Below, one piece after another: positions 22,888 to 31,266 of a stretch of DNA of 33,514 nt. The first letter of the stretch is position 1, and each line of letters starts with the position of its first letter. The notes under the pieces were generated by a model. The model was given only the letters and a program-made list of their open reading frames with translations. It did not search any database and had not been told where the DNA came from. Source of the stretch: Chitinophagaceae bacterium. Lineage in GTDB: Bacteria > Bacteroidota > Bacteroidia > Chitinophagales > UBA10324. The DNA is taken from contig CANJII010000038.1 in NCBI GenBank assembly GCA_947474435.1, positions 1-33,514 on the forward strand, in the 5' to 3' direction. Both the position numbers and the translations under genes were made by a program.

Positions 22888-25200
22888 ATGAATCGTTTTA
22901 CTTTTCTTTTTTCTTGTTTTACATTTTGCTTTCAAAATGTTTTTTCACAGCAAATTCCTATAGGCAACTGGAAAGATGAATTGCCATATCAAAATGCCCG
23001 GGCGGTAGTTCAGTCAGGAAATAAAATTTATTGTGCAACCGATGTTTCAATGTATTCGGTTGATAAAACTGATTTCAGCATGGAAAAATTAAGCAAAGTG
23101 AATGGTTTGTCTGATATTGGTTTCAATACTTTGTATTTTGATTCAGAAAGAAATCAATTACTGATTGCATATAGTAATAGTAATTTAGACCTGTTGAAAG
23201 AAGATGGTGTTTTTAACAATGCAGATATTAAAAGAAAAAATATTGTCGGAAATAAAAACATCAACAGCATTTTTCAACAAAATGGTTTTGCTTATTTATG
23301 TTGTGGTTTTGGAATAGCAGTTATGAATCTGGAAAAACACGAATTCTCTGAAACTTATTATCCGGGGCAAACCAATTCATATAACAATGTGAATGGAATG
23401 ACTGCTGATGCGAATTATTTTTATGCCGCAACAAGTTCCGGAATGTATCGTGCGGCTATAAATACTGCAAATCTTTCTGATTATTCGCAATGGCATAAGT
23501 TCGATTCGCTTTCAGGATTGCCGGATGCAGAAGTGAAAAAAATTATTTCATGTAATGAAATAATTTATTGCAGTGTAAATGATTCCTTGTTCCGTTTTGA
23601 TGGAGTTCTTTGGAATAGAATTTTTCAACGGGATGATATGTATATAACATCACTCGATAACGGAGTAAATGAATTATTGGTTGGGATGAAATCGGATAGC
23701 GGACTTGCGGCACGGGTAATCAGAATATTTGTTGATAACAGCATTGATTCCATTCAAACAAAAATTAATTCACCGAGGCAGGTAGTTAAAGATGAAATCG
23801 GAAATTATTGGATAGCTGATGATCAATTAGGGTTAAAATATTTTTCAGCGTCGGGTGAAAGTTCCTTCATTCCAAGTGGTCCGAGTACATTCAAAGCTTC
23901 TGATATTGCAGTGTGGAACAGTATTGCCTATGTTGTTCCCGGGGGAGTTTCTTCAGGGTGGAATTACTCAGGAGAGGGGAGTGGCTATTTTATCAGTTAC
24001 GACGGGTACTGGATAAATTTTAACAAATACAATGCGGGTGGTGCGCTGGATACAGTAAAAGATATTTTCAGAGTTGCAGTAAATCCAAAAACCGGAGAAA
24101 GTTATCTTGCTTCGTTTAGCTGGGGTGTAATAAAATTAAATGCTGATGGATCGTTCAATACTGTTTTCAAATATAACAGCTCACTCCAAAATGCAATCGG
24201 AGATCCAACCAGCGTTCGCGTCTCCGGACTGGCGTTTGATACAGATGGAAATTTATGGCTCAGTAATTTTGGCGCAGCAAAACCATTTTCGGTATTGACT
24301 GTGGCAGGCGAATGGAAAGCATTTGTTCCAACCTCAGGTTTTGCAGGTGGCGGTCTTGCAGATGTTGTAGTAGATCAGAATAATTATAAATGGATAATAC
24401 TGGCTAATGGCAATGGTATTTTAGTTTATGATAGTGGAGAAGACCCACTTGCTTCAAACGACGATCAATGGAAAACATTAGGAACAGGAATTGGAACCGG
24501 AGGGTTGCCAACAAAAAATACTCAATGTTTGGCCGTTGATAAAGATGGATATATATGGGTGGGCACCGATCAGGGAGTTGCCGTTTTTTATTGCCCGTAT
24601 GATGTGTTCAGCACTTCGGGTTGCGATGCTCAGCAGATTATTGTGAAACAAGATTTATACAATGGTTACCTGCTTGGTACCGAAACAATAAATGATTTGG
24701 CGGTTGATGGTGCAAACCGTAAATGGTTTGCCACGAATAATGGTGTTTTTTTAATGTCAGCTGATGGCAATAATCAGATTTATCATTTTACAAAAGATAA
24801 CAGCCCCCTTTTTTCAAACAACATTTTATGCATAGGAATTGATAGTAACAATGGGGATGTATATTTAGGAACCGACCTTGGAATTATTGTATACCGAAGT
24901 GATGCTATTGAAGGAACTGAAACCGGAAGTCTATCCGATACAGCCTATATTTTTCCAAATCCGGTTCGCCAAAATTTTATGGGTGTAGTTGCGATTCAGA
25001 AATTAGCCTATCAATCACAAATAAAGATCACTGATTTATCAGGAGTATTAGTTTACGAAACTGAATCGAACGGCGGCCAAGCTGTTTGGAATGTAAAAGA
25101 TTTTAAAGGCAATCGTGTGGCCACCGGTGTGTACTTAGTATATGCAGCAAATGCAGAAGGCACTGATAAATTGGTTGGAAAAATTGCAGTTGTAAAGTAA
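22888..25200 (+). CDS. porZ: T9SS attachment-complex protein PorZ
   Basis: 770 residues. A signal peptide (to about residue 21, VFSQ) is followed by two beta-propellers: the first opens IGNWKDELPYQNARAVVQSG and includes LSKVNGLSDIGF, DLLKEDGVFNNADIKRKNI and AYLCCGFGIAVMNLEK, the second has two-component-regulator-type blades such as DKDGYIWVGTDQGVAVF. The C-terminus (about 687-770), starting IFPNPVRQNF and ending TGVYLVYAA...KIAVVK, is a type A T9SS sorting domain. This order, the length and the CGFGI.V..LEK segment match PorZ of Porphyromonas, part of the PorU-PorV-PorQ-PorZ complex that trims cargo and joins it to A-LPS at the cell surface. No other T9SS genes adjoin it; kdsD and manC lie next to it on the other strand. 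Confidence 0.87.
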   Translation: MNRFTFLFSCFTFCFQNVFSQQIPIGNWKDELPYQNARAVVQSGNKIYCATDVSMYSVDKTDFSMEKLSKVNGLSDIGFNTLYFDSERNQLLIAYSNSNLDLLKEDGVFNNADIKRKNIVGNKNINSIFQQNGFAYLCCGFGIAVMNLEKHEFSETYYPGQTNSYNNVNGMTADANYFYAATSSGMYRAAINTANLSDYSQWHKFDSLSGLPDAEVKKIISCNEIIYCSVNDSLFRFDGVLWNRIFQRDDMYITSLDNGVNELLVGMKSDSGLAARVIRIFVDNSIDSIQTKINSPRQVVKDEIGNYWIADDQLGLKYFSASGESSFIPSGPSTFKASDIAVWNSIAYVVPGGVSSGWNYSGEGSGYFISYDGYWINFNKYNAGGALDTVKDIFRVAVNPKTGESYLASFSWGVIKLNADGSFNTVFKYNSSLQNAIGDPTSVRVSGLAFDTDGNLWLSNFGAAKPFSVLTVAGEWKAFVPTSGFAGGGLADVVVDQNNYKWIILANGNGILVYDSGEDPLASNDDQWKTLGTGIGTGGLPTKNTQCLAVDKDGYIWVGTDQGVAVFYCPYDVFSTSGCDAQQIIVKQDLYNGYLLGTETINDLAVDGANRKWFATNNGVFLMSADGNNQIYHFTKDNSPLFSNNILCIGIDSNNGDVYLGTDLGIIVYRSDAIEGTETGSLSDTAYIFPNPVRQNFMGVVAIQKLAYQSQIKITDLSGVLVYETESNGGQAVWNVKDFKGNRVATGVYLVYAANAEGTDKLVGKIAVVK

Positions 25201-25300
25201 AAGTTAAAAAGCAGTTGATATCAATATGCATATATTAAATACAAATAAAAAACACATCTGAACTTTTCACTAATTCTTCTTATATACAATTCTAAAAGGC

Positions 25301-26383
25301 TCACAAAAACTTATCGCCCTTCTGCCGTTTTATATCAGCAACAATTTGTTTTATTTCCTGTTCGCGGTCTTTGGGGCTTATGAGTAATACATCATCGGAG
25401 TCAACTATTATATAATCTTCCAATCCCTGTAACACTACGAGTTTTTTATCGGGCACCATCACCATGCAATTGTTGGTGTCGAACACCACTACATTTTTTC
25501 CGCTCACGGCATTTCCCATGTAATCTTTCTGATGAAGATTGTATAACGATGCCCATGTTCCCAAATCGCTCCAGCCGAATTTCGCCGGCATCACTAACAC
25601 ATTTTTTGCTTTCTCCATCACTCCAATGTCTATGGAAATATTCTGACACAAGGTGTAAACTTTATTAATAAATTCTTTTTCCTTCTTGGTGTTATAATAA
25701 GTTTTTCCACGCTGAAAAATATCGAACAGCTCAGGTTGATACAATTGAAATGCACGCAACCATGATTTTACACTGCCAATAAATATTCCGGAGTTCCATA
25801 AAAAATCACCACTCTGGTAAAATGTTTTTGCAATTTCAAGAGTCGGTTTCTCAACAAATGTTTTCACTTTGTGTGCGCCGTTCTCATCATTTCCTTCAAT
25901 GAATTGTATGTATCCATAACCGGTATCAGGTCGTGTGGGCAATATTCCAAGCGTGAGCAAAACATCTTTGTGCGATGCAATTGTTTTTGCCTTATCCATC
26001 ACCTCACCAAACATTTTTTCATTCAAAATAATGTGGTCGGATGGAGCAACAATTAAATTGGCAGTTGGATGCAGGGCAGAAATTTTATGCGCCGCATAAG
26101 CCACGCAGGGCGCAGTATTTTTTCGTGCTGGTTCTAAAAGAATATTGGTTGATTTAATTTTTGGTAATTGCTCAGTTACGAAATCTTTATACGCATCGTT
26201 GGTCACCACAAAAATATTTTCGGGAGGCACCACTTCTTCAAATCGTTCGAAAGTTTGCTGCAACAATGTTTTGCCTGTGCCAAGCACATCTAAAAATTGC
26301 TTGGGTTTTTTATTCTTACTCAATGGCCAGAACCGACTTCCGATTCCACCGGCCATAATCAATACATAGTCGTGAGTGGGCAT
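25301..26383 (-). CDS. manC: Mannose-1-phosphate guanylyltransferase
   Basis: Makes GDP-mannose from GTP and mannose-1-phosphate. 360 residues, the single-domain form without the fused isomerase. The signature MAGGIGSRFWPLSKNKKPKQFLD (10-32) is exact for the family; IVAPSDHII, FVEKPT, FLWNSGIF and FGWSDLGTWASLY follow. It lies 53 bases after kdsD on the same strand, probably in one transcript, giving precursors for the LPS core or surface glycan. Confidence 0.95.
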   Translation of the reverse strand: MPTHDYVLIMAGGIGSRFWPLSKNKKPKQFLDVLGTGKTLLQQTFERFEEVVPPENIFVVTNDAYKDFVTEQLPKIKSTNILLEPARKNTAPCVAYAAHKISALHPTANLIVAPSDHIILNEKMFGEVMDKAKTIASHKDVLLTLGILPTRPDTGYGYIQFIEGNDENGAHKVKTFVEKPTLEIAKTFYQSGDFLWNSGIFIGSVKSWLRAFQLYQPELFDIFQRGKTYYNTKKEKEFINKVYTLCQNISIDIGVMEKAKNVLVMPAKFGWSDLGTWASLYNLHQKDYMGNAVSGKNVVVFDTNNCMVMVPDKKLVVLQGLEDYIIVDSDDVLLISPKDREQEIKQIVADIKRQKGDKFL

Positions 26384-26436
26384 TCAGTTGTTTTGCTTTT
26401 GCAAAGAAAAAAATATTCGGTTAAAACAATCATGAT

Positions 26437-27414
26437 TTAAAGCAGCCCTTCGCGCAATAAATCGTGAACATGCATCATTCCTTGGTACTTTAATTTATTC
26501 ATCACAATTATTTGCGTAATGTTTTTTTCACGCATCAGTTGTAATGCGTTTACCGCCAGTTCATCCAACTGTATTGTTTTTGGATTTTTGCTCATAACTT
26601 CAGCAGCGGTTAATTTATTGTAGTCAGCATTTTTTTCAATCATTCTTCTCAAATCGCCATCAGTAATTATTCCTTTCAGTTTTCCTTTCTTATCTAAAAC
26701 CGCAGTTGCTCCCAATCTTCCTCCGGTCATAGCCACTATTACTTTGCTGATGTTATCACTTTCAATCACAACAGGTTTGGTATGCTGCGCTGAAAGGTCT
26801 TCCACTTTTAAATATAATTTTTTCCCCAATGCTCCTCCGGGATGCACACGCGCAAAATCTTTTGAACTGAATCCACGCATTTCCTGAAGGCAAACAGCAA
26901 GTGCATCGCCCATTGTCATTTGAGCTGTGGTGCTGGTTGTTGGTGCCAGATTATTTGAACACGCTTCCTGTTCAACGGTTGTATTTAAAACCGAATCAGC
27001 ATTTTTTGCCAGAAAAGATTTTTCATTTCCCACCATTCCGATTAAAAAATTTTTCGAATGTTTCAGAAGAGGAATCAACACTTTAATCTCGGCACTCTCT
27101 CCACTTTTCGAAATACAAATAATCACATCGTCTTTCTGAATCATCCCCAAATCGCCATGAATGGCATCGGCAGCATGCATATATAATGCAGGTGTTCCTG
27201 TGGAATTAAAGGTGGCAACAATTTTTTGGCCAACAATGGCGCTCTTGCCTATTCCGGTTACCACCACTCTGCCTTTGGCAGAAAATATTTTTTTTACTGT
27301 GAGAATAAAATCTGCATTCAGATATTTGCTCAGTTTTCTGATAGCCTCAGCTTCAATTGTAAAGGTTCTGTTTGCCGATTCAATTATTTTTTTGTCTGTC
27401 AAAAGCAACTTCAA
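26437..27414 (-). CDS. kdsD: Arabinose-5-phosphate isomerase (KpsF/GutQ family)
   Basis: Converts ribulose-5-phosphate to arabinose-5-phosphate, the first step to Kdo for LPS. 325 residues. The SIS domain (about 35-180) has GIGKSAIVGQKIVATFNSTG (54-73), HAADAIHGDLG (H80, H86) and CISKSGES; two CBS domains (about 205-325) follow, with ITDGDLRRMIE and MREKNITQIIV. Length and domain order are typical. It heads the kdsD-manC pair. The 180 bases up to divergent recQ show no repeat or clear promoter, apart from a weak TACTTTTA box. Confidence 0.95.
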   Translation of the reverse strand: MKLLLTDKKIIESANRTFTIEAEAIRKLSKYLNADFILTVKKIFSAKGRVVVTGIGKSAIVGQKIVATFNSTGTPALYMHAADAIHGDLGMIQKDDVIICISKSGESAEIKVLIPLLKHSKNFLIGMVGNEKSFLAKNADSVLNTTVEQEACSNNLAPTTSTTAQMTMGDALAVCLQEMRGFSSKDFARVHPGGALGKKLYLKVEDLSAQHTKPVVIESDNISKVIVAMTGGRLGATAVLDKKGKLKGIITDGDLRRMIEKNADYNKLTAAEVMSKNPKTIQLDELAVNALQLMREKNITQIIVMNKLKYQGMMHVHDLLREGLL

Positions 27415-27594
27415 AAAGTTTTAATTGGTTTTTGAAAGCTGTAAAAGTAAAAATAACGGCCACGAACAAGGCTTTATGAAATTTAAAATGAAACAGGTAA
27501 CAATGAGATAGCATCCTTACATAAAAAATTTACCTACAATGCGATAATCTTTATTACTTTGGAGGTGGGGAAAATCGGGGGTAAAAAAATATAA

Positions 27595-29811
27595 ATGAAA
27601 AATACAGGAACAGCAGTTAAAGAAAAAGTTGATTTAACAAAAGCGCTCAAAAGTCATTTCGGCTTTAACAAATTCAAGGGCAATCAGGAAAAAATAATTC
27701 AGAGTTTACTGGATGGCAAAGACACATTTGTGATTATGCCAACCGGCGGCGGAAAGTCGCTGTGCTACCAGTTACCGGCACTCATGAGCGAAGGAACCGC
27801 CATTATTATTTCGCCGCTTATTGCGCTGATGAAAAATCAGGTTGACCAGATTCGTTCTTACAGCGACAAAGACCATGTTGCGCACTTTTTGAATTCATCA
27901 CTTTCAAAAGCACAGGCCACTCAGGTTAAAAAAGATATTACTGATGGCAAAACAAAAATGCTGTATGTGGCTCCCGAAACATTGGGCAAGGATGTGAACA
28001 TTAAATTTTTCTCTGAGATAAATATTTCGTTCATCGCAGTAGATGAGGCACACTGTATTTCAGAATGGGGCCATGATTTCCGTCCTGATTATCGTCGAAT
28101 CAAAGCAGTAGTGGAGGCCATTGACCATCGCATTCCAATCATTGCGCTCACGGCAACTGCAACCCCGAAAGTGCAGTTAGACATTGTGAAAACAATGGGC
28201 ATGGAAGACCCGAATATTTTTATCAGTTCTTTCAACCGCCCGAATTTATATTATGAAGTTCGCCCCAAGGGACCCAAGGATGTGGTAATGAAAAACATTA
28301 TCAAATTCATTAAACAAAACGAAGGAAAGTCGGGAATCATTTATACACTCAGCCGAAAATCAACTGAAGAAATTGCTGAGACATTGCAGGTGAATGGGAT
28401 TTTAGCTGTCGCATATCACGCAGGGTTAGAGGCACACCTTCGAGCCGAACGGCAAGACCAGTTTATTAATGAAGATATACATGTTATTGTAGCCACCATT
28501 GCATTCGGAATGGGAATAGATAAACCCGATGTTAGGTTTGTGATGCACTACAATATTCCAAAAAGTATTGAAAATTATTATCAGGAAACCGGGCGTGCTG
28601 GTCGCGATGGGTTGGAAGGAAATTGTATTGCCTATTATAATTACATGGATATTCAGAAACTCGAAAAATTTATGCGCGACAAAGGAAGTTCGGAGCGCGA
28701 ATTTGGCGGGCATTTGTTAGTAGAAACCATGGCGTATGCTGAAACTTCTGTTTGTCGCCGGAAATTTATTCTGCATTATTTCGGAGAAGAATTGCCCGAT
28801 GCAAATTGCGGCAACTGCGATAACTGCCTGCACCCGAAAGAACAGATTGATGGAATGAAATATATTTCAGCAGTGCTTGAAACAGTGAAAGGAATTAAAG
28901 AGAGTTTCACTATTCCGTACATCGTAAATATTTTAATCGGCGCAAAAAATCAGGAGGTAGCAAACTACAAACACGATAAATTAAAAGTCTTTGGAATAGG
29001 AAAAGAAAAGGATGATCATTTCTGGAACAGCATAGTTCGGCAGGCACTCATCAATAATTTTATTATCAAAGACATTGAGAATTATGGTGTGATAGCATTG
29101 AGTGAAAAAGGTCATCAGTTTTTAAAGAAGCCAACCAAGATTATGGTTTCGCTCAATCATGATTTTGAAGGATTGGGTGCTACGAATGACGATGAAGGCG
29201 GCGGTGGCGCATCGTCGCTTGACCCTGTACTTTTCAAAATGCTGAAAGATTTAACAAAGGAAGTTGGCAAGGCAAACAACCTTCCGCACTTTGTTATTTT
29301 TCAGGAGCCCTCGCTCATTGATATGTCCACTCAGTATCCCACAACCATGGAAGAGTTGGCAAACATCAGTGGAGTAAGCAAGGGAAAAGCAGAGCGATAC
29401 GGCGAGCAGTTTGTGGAGATGATTGCGCAGTATGTAGAAGATCACGACATTGACAAACCAAGTGATGTGGTAGTAAAATCAGTCGTGAACAAAAGCGCCA
29501 TGAAAATTTACATTATCCAGAACATTGATAAAAAAATACCATTCGAACAGATTGCACGAGGCAAGGGATTGAAGCTGGATGATGTGCTACAGGAAATGGA
29601 AACCATTATTTTATCAGGCACAAAACTCAATCTGAATTACTACATCAATGATATGATGGAACAGGAACGGCAGGAAGAAGTGATAGAATATTTCCGCACC
29701 GCTGAGAGCGATTCGTTTGATGATGCAATGACCGAATTAGGTGAAGAAAATTATACCAACGAAGAATTAAAACTCATGCGCCTGAAATTTTTGAGCGACA
29801 TGGGGAATTAA
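27595..29811 (+). CDS. recQ: ATP-dependent DNA helicase RecQ
   Basis: 738 residues. A 3'-5' helicase for recombination and fork repair. Motif 0/I region FKGNQEKIIQ and MPTGGGKSLCYQLPAL (Walker A 48-55), DEAH box at 150-153 (VDEAHCISEWGHDFRPDYRRI), TATATPKV, and motif VI ENYYQETGRAGRDG are present. Zinc-binding cysteines (CRRKFILHYFGE...CGNCDNC, about 380-405), a winged-helix RQC region, an HRDC domain (about 545-620) and a C-terminal helical tail complete the usual layout. The downstream gap holds a long inverted repeat. Confidence 0.96.
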   Translation: MKNTGTAVKEKVDLTKALKSHFGFNKFKGNQEKIIQSLLDGKDTFVIMPTGGGKSLCYQLPALMSEGTAIIISPLIALMKNQVDQIRSYSDKDHVAHFLNSSLSKAQATQVKKDITDGKTKMLYVAPETLGKDVNIKFFSEINISFIAVDEAHCISEWGHDFRPDYRRIKAVVEAIDHRIPIIALTATATPKVQLDIVKTMGMEDPNIFISSFNRPNLYYEVRPKGPKDVVMKNIIKFIKQNEGKSGIIYTLSRKSTEEIAETLQVNGILAVAYHAGLEAHLRAERQDQFINEDIHVIVATIAFGMGIDKPDVRFVMHYNIPKSIENYYQETGRAGRDGLEGNCIAYYNYMDIQKLEKFMRDKGSSEREFGGHLLVETMAYAETSVCRRKFILHYFGEELPDANCGNCDNCLHPKEQIDGMKYISAVLETVKGIKESFTIPYIVNILIGAKNQEVANYKHDKLKVFGIGKEKDDHFWNSIVRQALINNFIIKDIENYGVIALSEKGHQFLKKPTKIMVSLNHDFEGLGATNDDEGGGGASSLDPVLFKMLKDLTKEVGKANNLPHFVIFQEPSLIDMSTQYPTTMEELANISGVSKGKAERYGEQFVEMIAQYVEDHDIDKPSDVVVKSVVNKSAMKIYIIQNIDKKIPFEQIARGKGLKLDDVLQEMETIILSGTKLNLNYYINDMMEQERQEEVIEYFRTAESDSFDDAMTELGEENYTNEELKLMRLKFLSDMGN

Positions 29812-29814
29812 ATT

Positions 29815-29932
29815 CAGTAGGCAGTTTTACAGTAAGCAGTAGGCAGAGTTTGCGATTATATTTTTTTCTGCATACTACTTTTTTGTAAATTGTAAATTCA
29901 ACTGCCTACTGAAAACTGCCTACTGCCTACTG
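29815..29932. repeat. Long imperfect inverted repeat built of CAGTAGGCAG units
   Basis: The left arm holds CAGTAGGCAG twice (29815 and 29840 area, with a variant CAGTAAG between); the right arm holds CTGCCTACTG in near-tandem copies ending at 29932. The arms are reverse complements around an AT-rich centre of about 50 bases. 'CAGTAGGCAGTAGGCAG' units are, from memory, a recurring element in Bacteroidota genomes. The element fills almost the whole 128-base gap between recQ and the alkyltransferase-like gene. Confidence 0.75.
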
Positions 29933-29939
29933 ATCCGTT

Positions 29940-30317
29940 ATGCTACCACCATCCTTAAGAAAAAGCAAAACTCTATTTGATAAGCAAAACTTTTTTGAAA
30001 GAGTATTTGCTGTTGTAAAAAAAATTCCACGAGGGCGTGTTACGAATTATGGTGCGATAGCAAATTATTTAGGAACAGGTTTAAGCGCTCGCACAGTTGG
30101 TTGGGCTATGAACTCAAGTCACATATTAGTTCCGCCTATTCCTGCGCATCGTGTTGTAAATCGTAACGGATTGCTCACCGGAAAAAATCATTTTGCCACA
30201 CCCACTTTAATGGAAGAATTATTAGCTGCAGAAGGAGTGGAAGTAGTAGAAAATAAAATCACCAACTTCGAAAAATTGTTTTGGAATCCGAGTGAAGAAC
30301 TCCGTATTAAGAAGTAG
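29940..30317 (+). CDS. Alkyltransferase-like protein (MGMT family, catalytic Cys replaced by Ala)
   Basis: 125 residues of the O6-alkylguanine-DNA alkyltransferase C-terminal domain. The expected features are ERVFAVVKKIPRGRVTNYGAIA (with Y37), the arginine finger R51 in SARTVGWAMN, and the active-site loop. That loop reads IPAHR (67-71) instead of PCHR, so the methyl-accepting cysteine is A69. ATL proteins of this kind bind alkylated guanine without removing it and pass the lesion to nucleotide excision repair. The sequence before FFERVF (residues 1-17) is not conserved, so the true start could be later. Confidence 0.88.
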   Translation: MLPPSLRKSKTLFDKQNFFERVFAVVKKIPRGRVTNYGAIANYLGTGLSARTVGWAMNSSHILVPPIPAHRVVNRNGLLTGKNHFATPTLMEELLAAEGVEVVENKITNFEKLFWNPSEELRIKK

Positions 30318-30393
30318 CGGAAATAATATTTTTTGTTAGTGTAACAGTTTTAAAATCGTGTGGTTGGTCAGGCAACCAACAATGGTGGAGGGT

Positions 30394-30999
30394 TTATTGT
30401 ATTTTAATTAGAGATACGACCTCATTTTTGTCAACCCACTGATGAGAAAAATAATTAAAATAATTTTTTCCAATCAGCTTCATCTGAGTATCTGATAATT
30501 CTTTTATTTGATAAGAACTAACATTATAAATAGTATCCAAAATATTTCCCCAATGATCGTACTGATAATAATGAGTTTTTATATTCAAGGTTTGGTCATT
30601 GTTTGAAAGGCTTCCTGATCCTTTAGATTTTAATGTATCACAATAGGTCCAATAAAAAGGCTGGCAATGCAGATAGCTACTATCATAATCATTATAATTT
30701 CCTTTCTGTACAAGTTGATAATCAATATCAAGATTATCACTGAAAGTTATGCTTGCATAAGGGTTTACTGAAGTATCTCTACATATTATTGTATCGCCAC
30801 ATGATGTTACCAGGAACCCTGAAATAATATGCGGATTTCCTATTTGCTCAACATTTGTCAACTTGCAACTCAAAACCTCCCATTTGCCTTTTAAAAGATC
30901 ACTGACTTTTACAGGTTGGTTTTCTAATGTATCAATTGACTCCTTTTTACAGGAGATACTTAATGATAAAATCAAAATAAGAATTAAATAATTCTTCAT
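30394..30999 (-). CDS. Putative lipoprotein, lipocalin-like, unknown function
   Basis: 201 residues from the ATG at 30999, which gives a good signal peptide with lipobox cysteine C17 (MKNYLILILILSLSISCKKE). An ATG 25 codons earlier (31074) would hide the signal peptide and is rejected. The mature start VSDLLKGKWEVLSCKLT resembles small lipocalin-like lipoproteins of Bacteroidota ('L.GKW.l'). The rest is beta-rich with many Tyr and Asp, and a paired CGDTIIC motif. Function unknown. It converges with the alkyltransferase-like gene over a 76-base gap. Confidence 0.65.
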   Translation of the reverse strand: MKNYLILILILSLSISCKKESIDTLENQPVKVSDLLKGKWEVLSCKLTNVEQIGNPHIISGFLVTSCGDTIICRDTSVNPYASITFSDNLDIDYQLVQKGNYNDYDSSYLHCQPFYWTYCDTLKSKGSGSLSNNDQTLNIKTHYYQYDHWGNILDTIYNVSSYQIKELSDTQMKLIGKNYFNYFSHQWVDKNEVVSLIKIQ

Positions 31000-31160
31000 C
31001 GTTTCAAATGTACTGATATTTTCATTAACACATTTGTAAACGGTGTTGATTGGGTATTTACTTTCATTTCCCAATCACCCACCCCCTTCAGCCAATCCCG
31101 TTCTTTTTCCAAATCAGCAATCTGTTTTTGCAAATAAGCTACCTGCTGTAACAGTTCATG
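30996..31160 (-). pseudogene. Coiled-coil reading-frame fragment without a start codon
   Basis: On the minus strand an open frame of 54 codons follows directly after a stop and begins HELLQQVAYLQKQIADLEKE, a strong heptad pattern, then RDWLKGVGDWEMK. It has no start codon at the front and ends at a TGA that overlaps the lipoprotein ATG. Such tails occur at the C-terminus of small regulators or transposase subunits, so this may be the last piece of a decayed gene. It may be chance. Confidence 0.3.
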
Positions 31161-31241
31161 TCAAATAGAAATTCACACATACCCACTCACAAGCCCAAAA
31201 GAAAATGAAACAAAAAAGAATAATGTAATATTAACTTCGCC

Positions 31242-31249
31242 CAAACACT
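31242..31249 (+). promoter_or_regulatory. Near-match -7 box for the LutB-like gene
   Basis: TAACTTCG differs from TAnnTTTG by one base and lies 17 bases before the ATG at 31267. Confidence 0.3.
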
Positions 31250-31266
31250 TTATTAATACATTCTTA

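Noticed and set aside
27415-27594. Possible small gene or RNA between kdsD and recQ
   Set aside because: No start with a plausible frame, hairpin or repeat is visible in this AT-rich divergent gap.
29815-29932. CAGTAGGCAG units considered as a CRISPR array
   Set aside because: Units are short, near-contiguous and in opposite orientations on the two sides, with no spacers and no cas genes.
30361-30378. Hairpin TGGTTG/CAACCA as a terminator between the ATL and lipoprotein genes
   Set aside because: The stem is only six bases and no T run follows on either strand.
31000-31074. Longer opening of the minus-strand lipoprotein gene from the ATG at 31074
   Set aside because: It would bury the signal peptide and lipobox that start at 30999.
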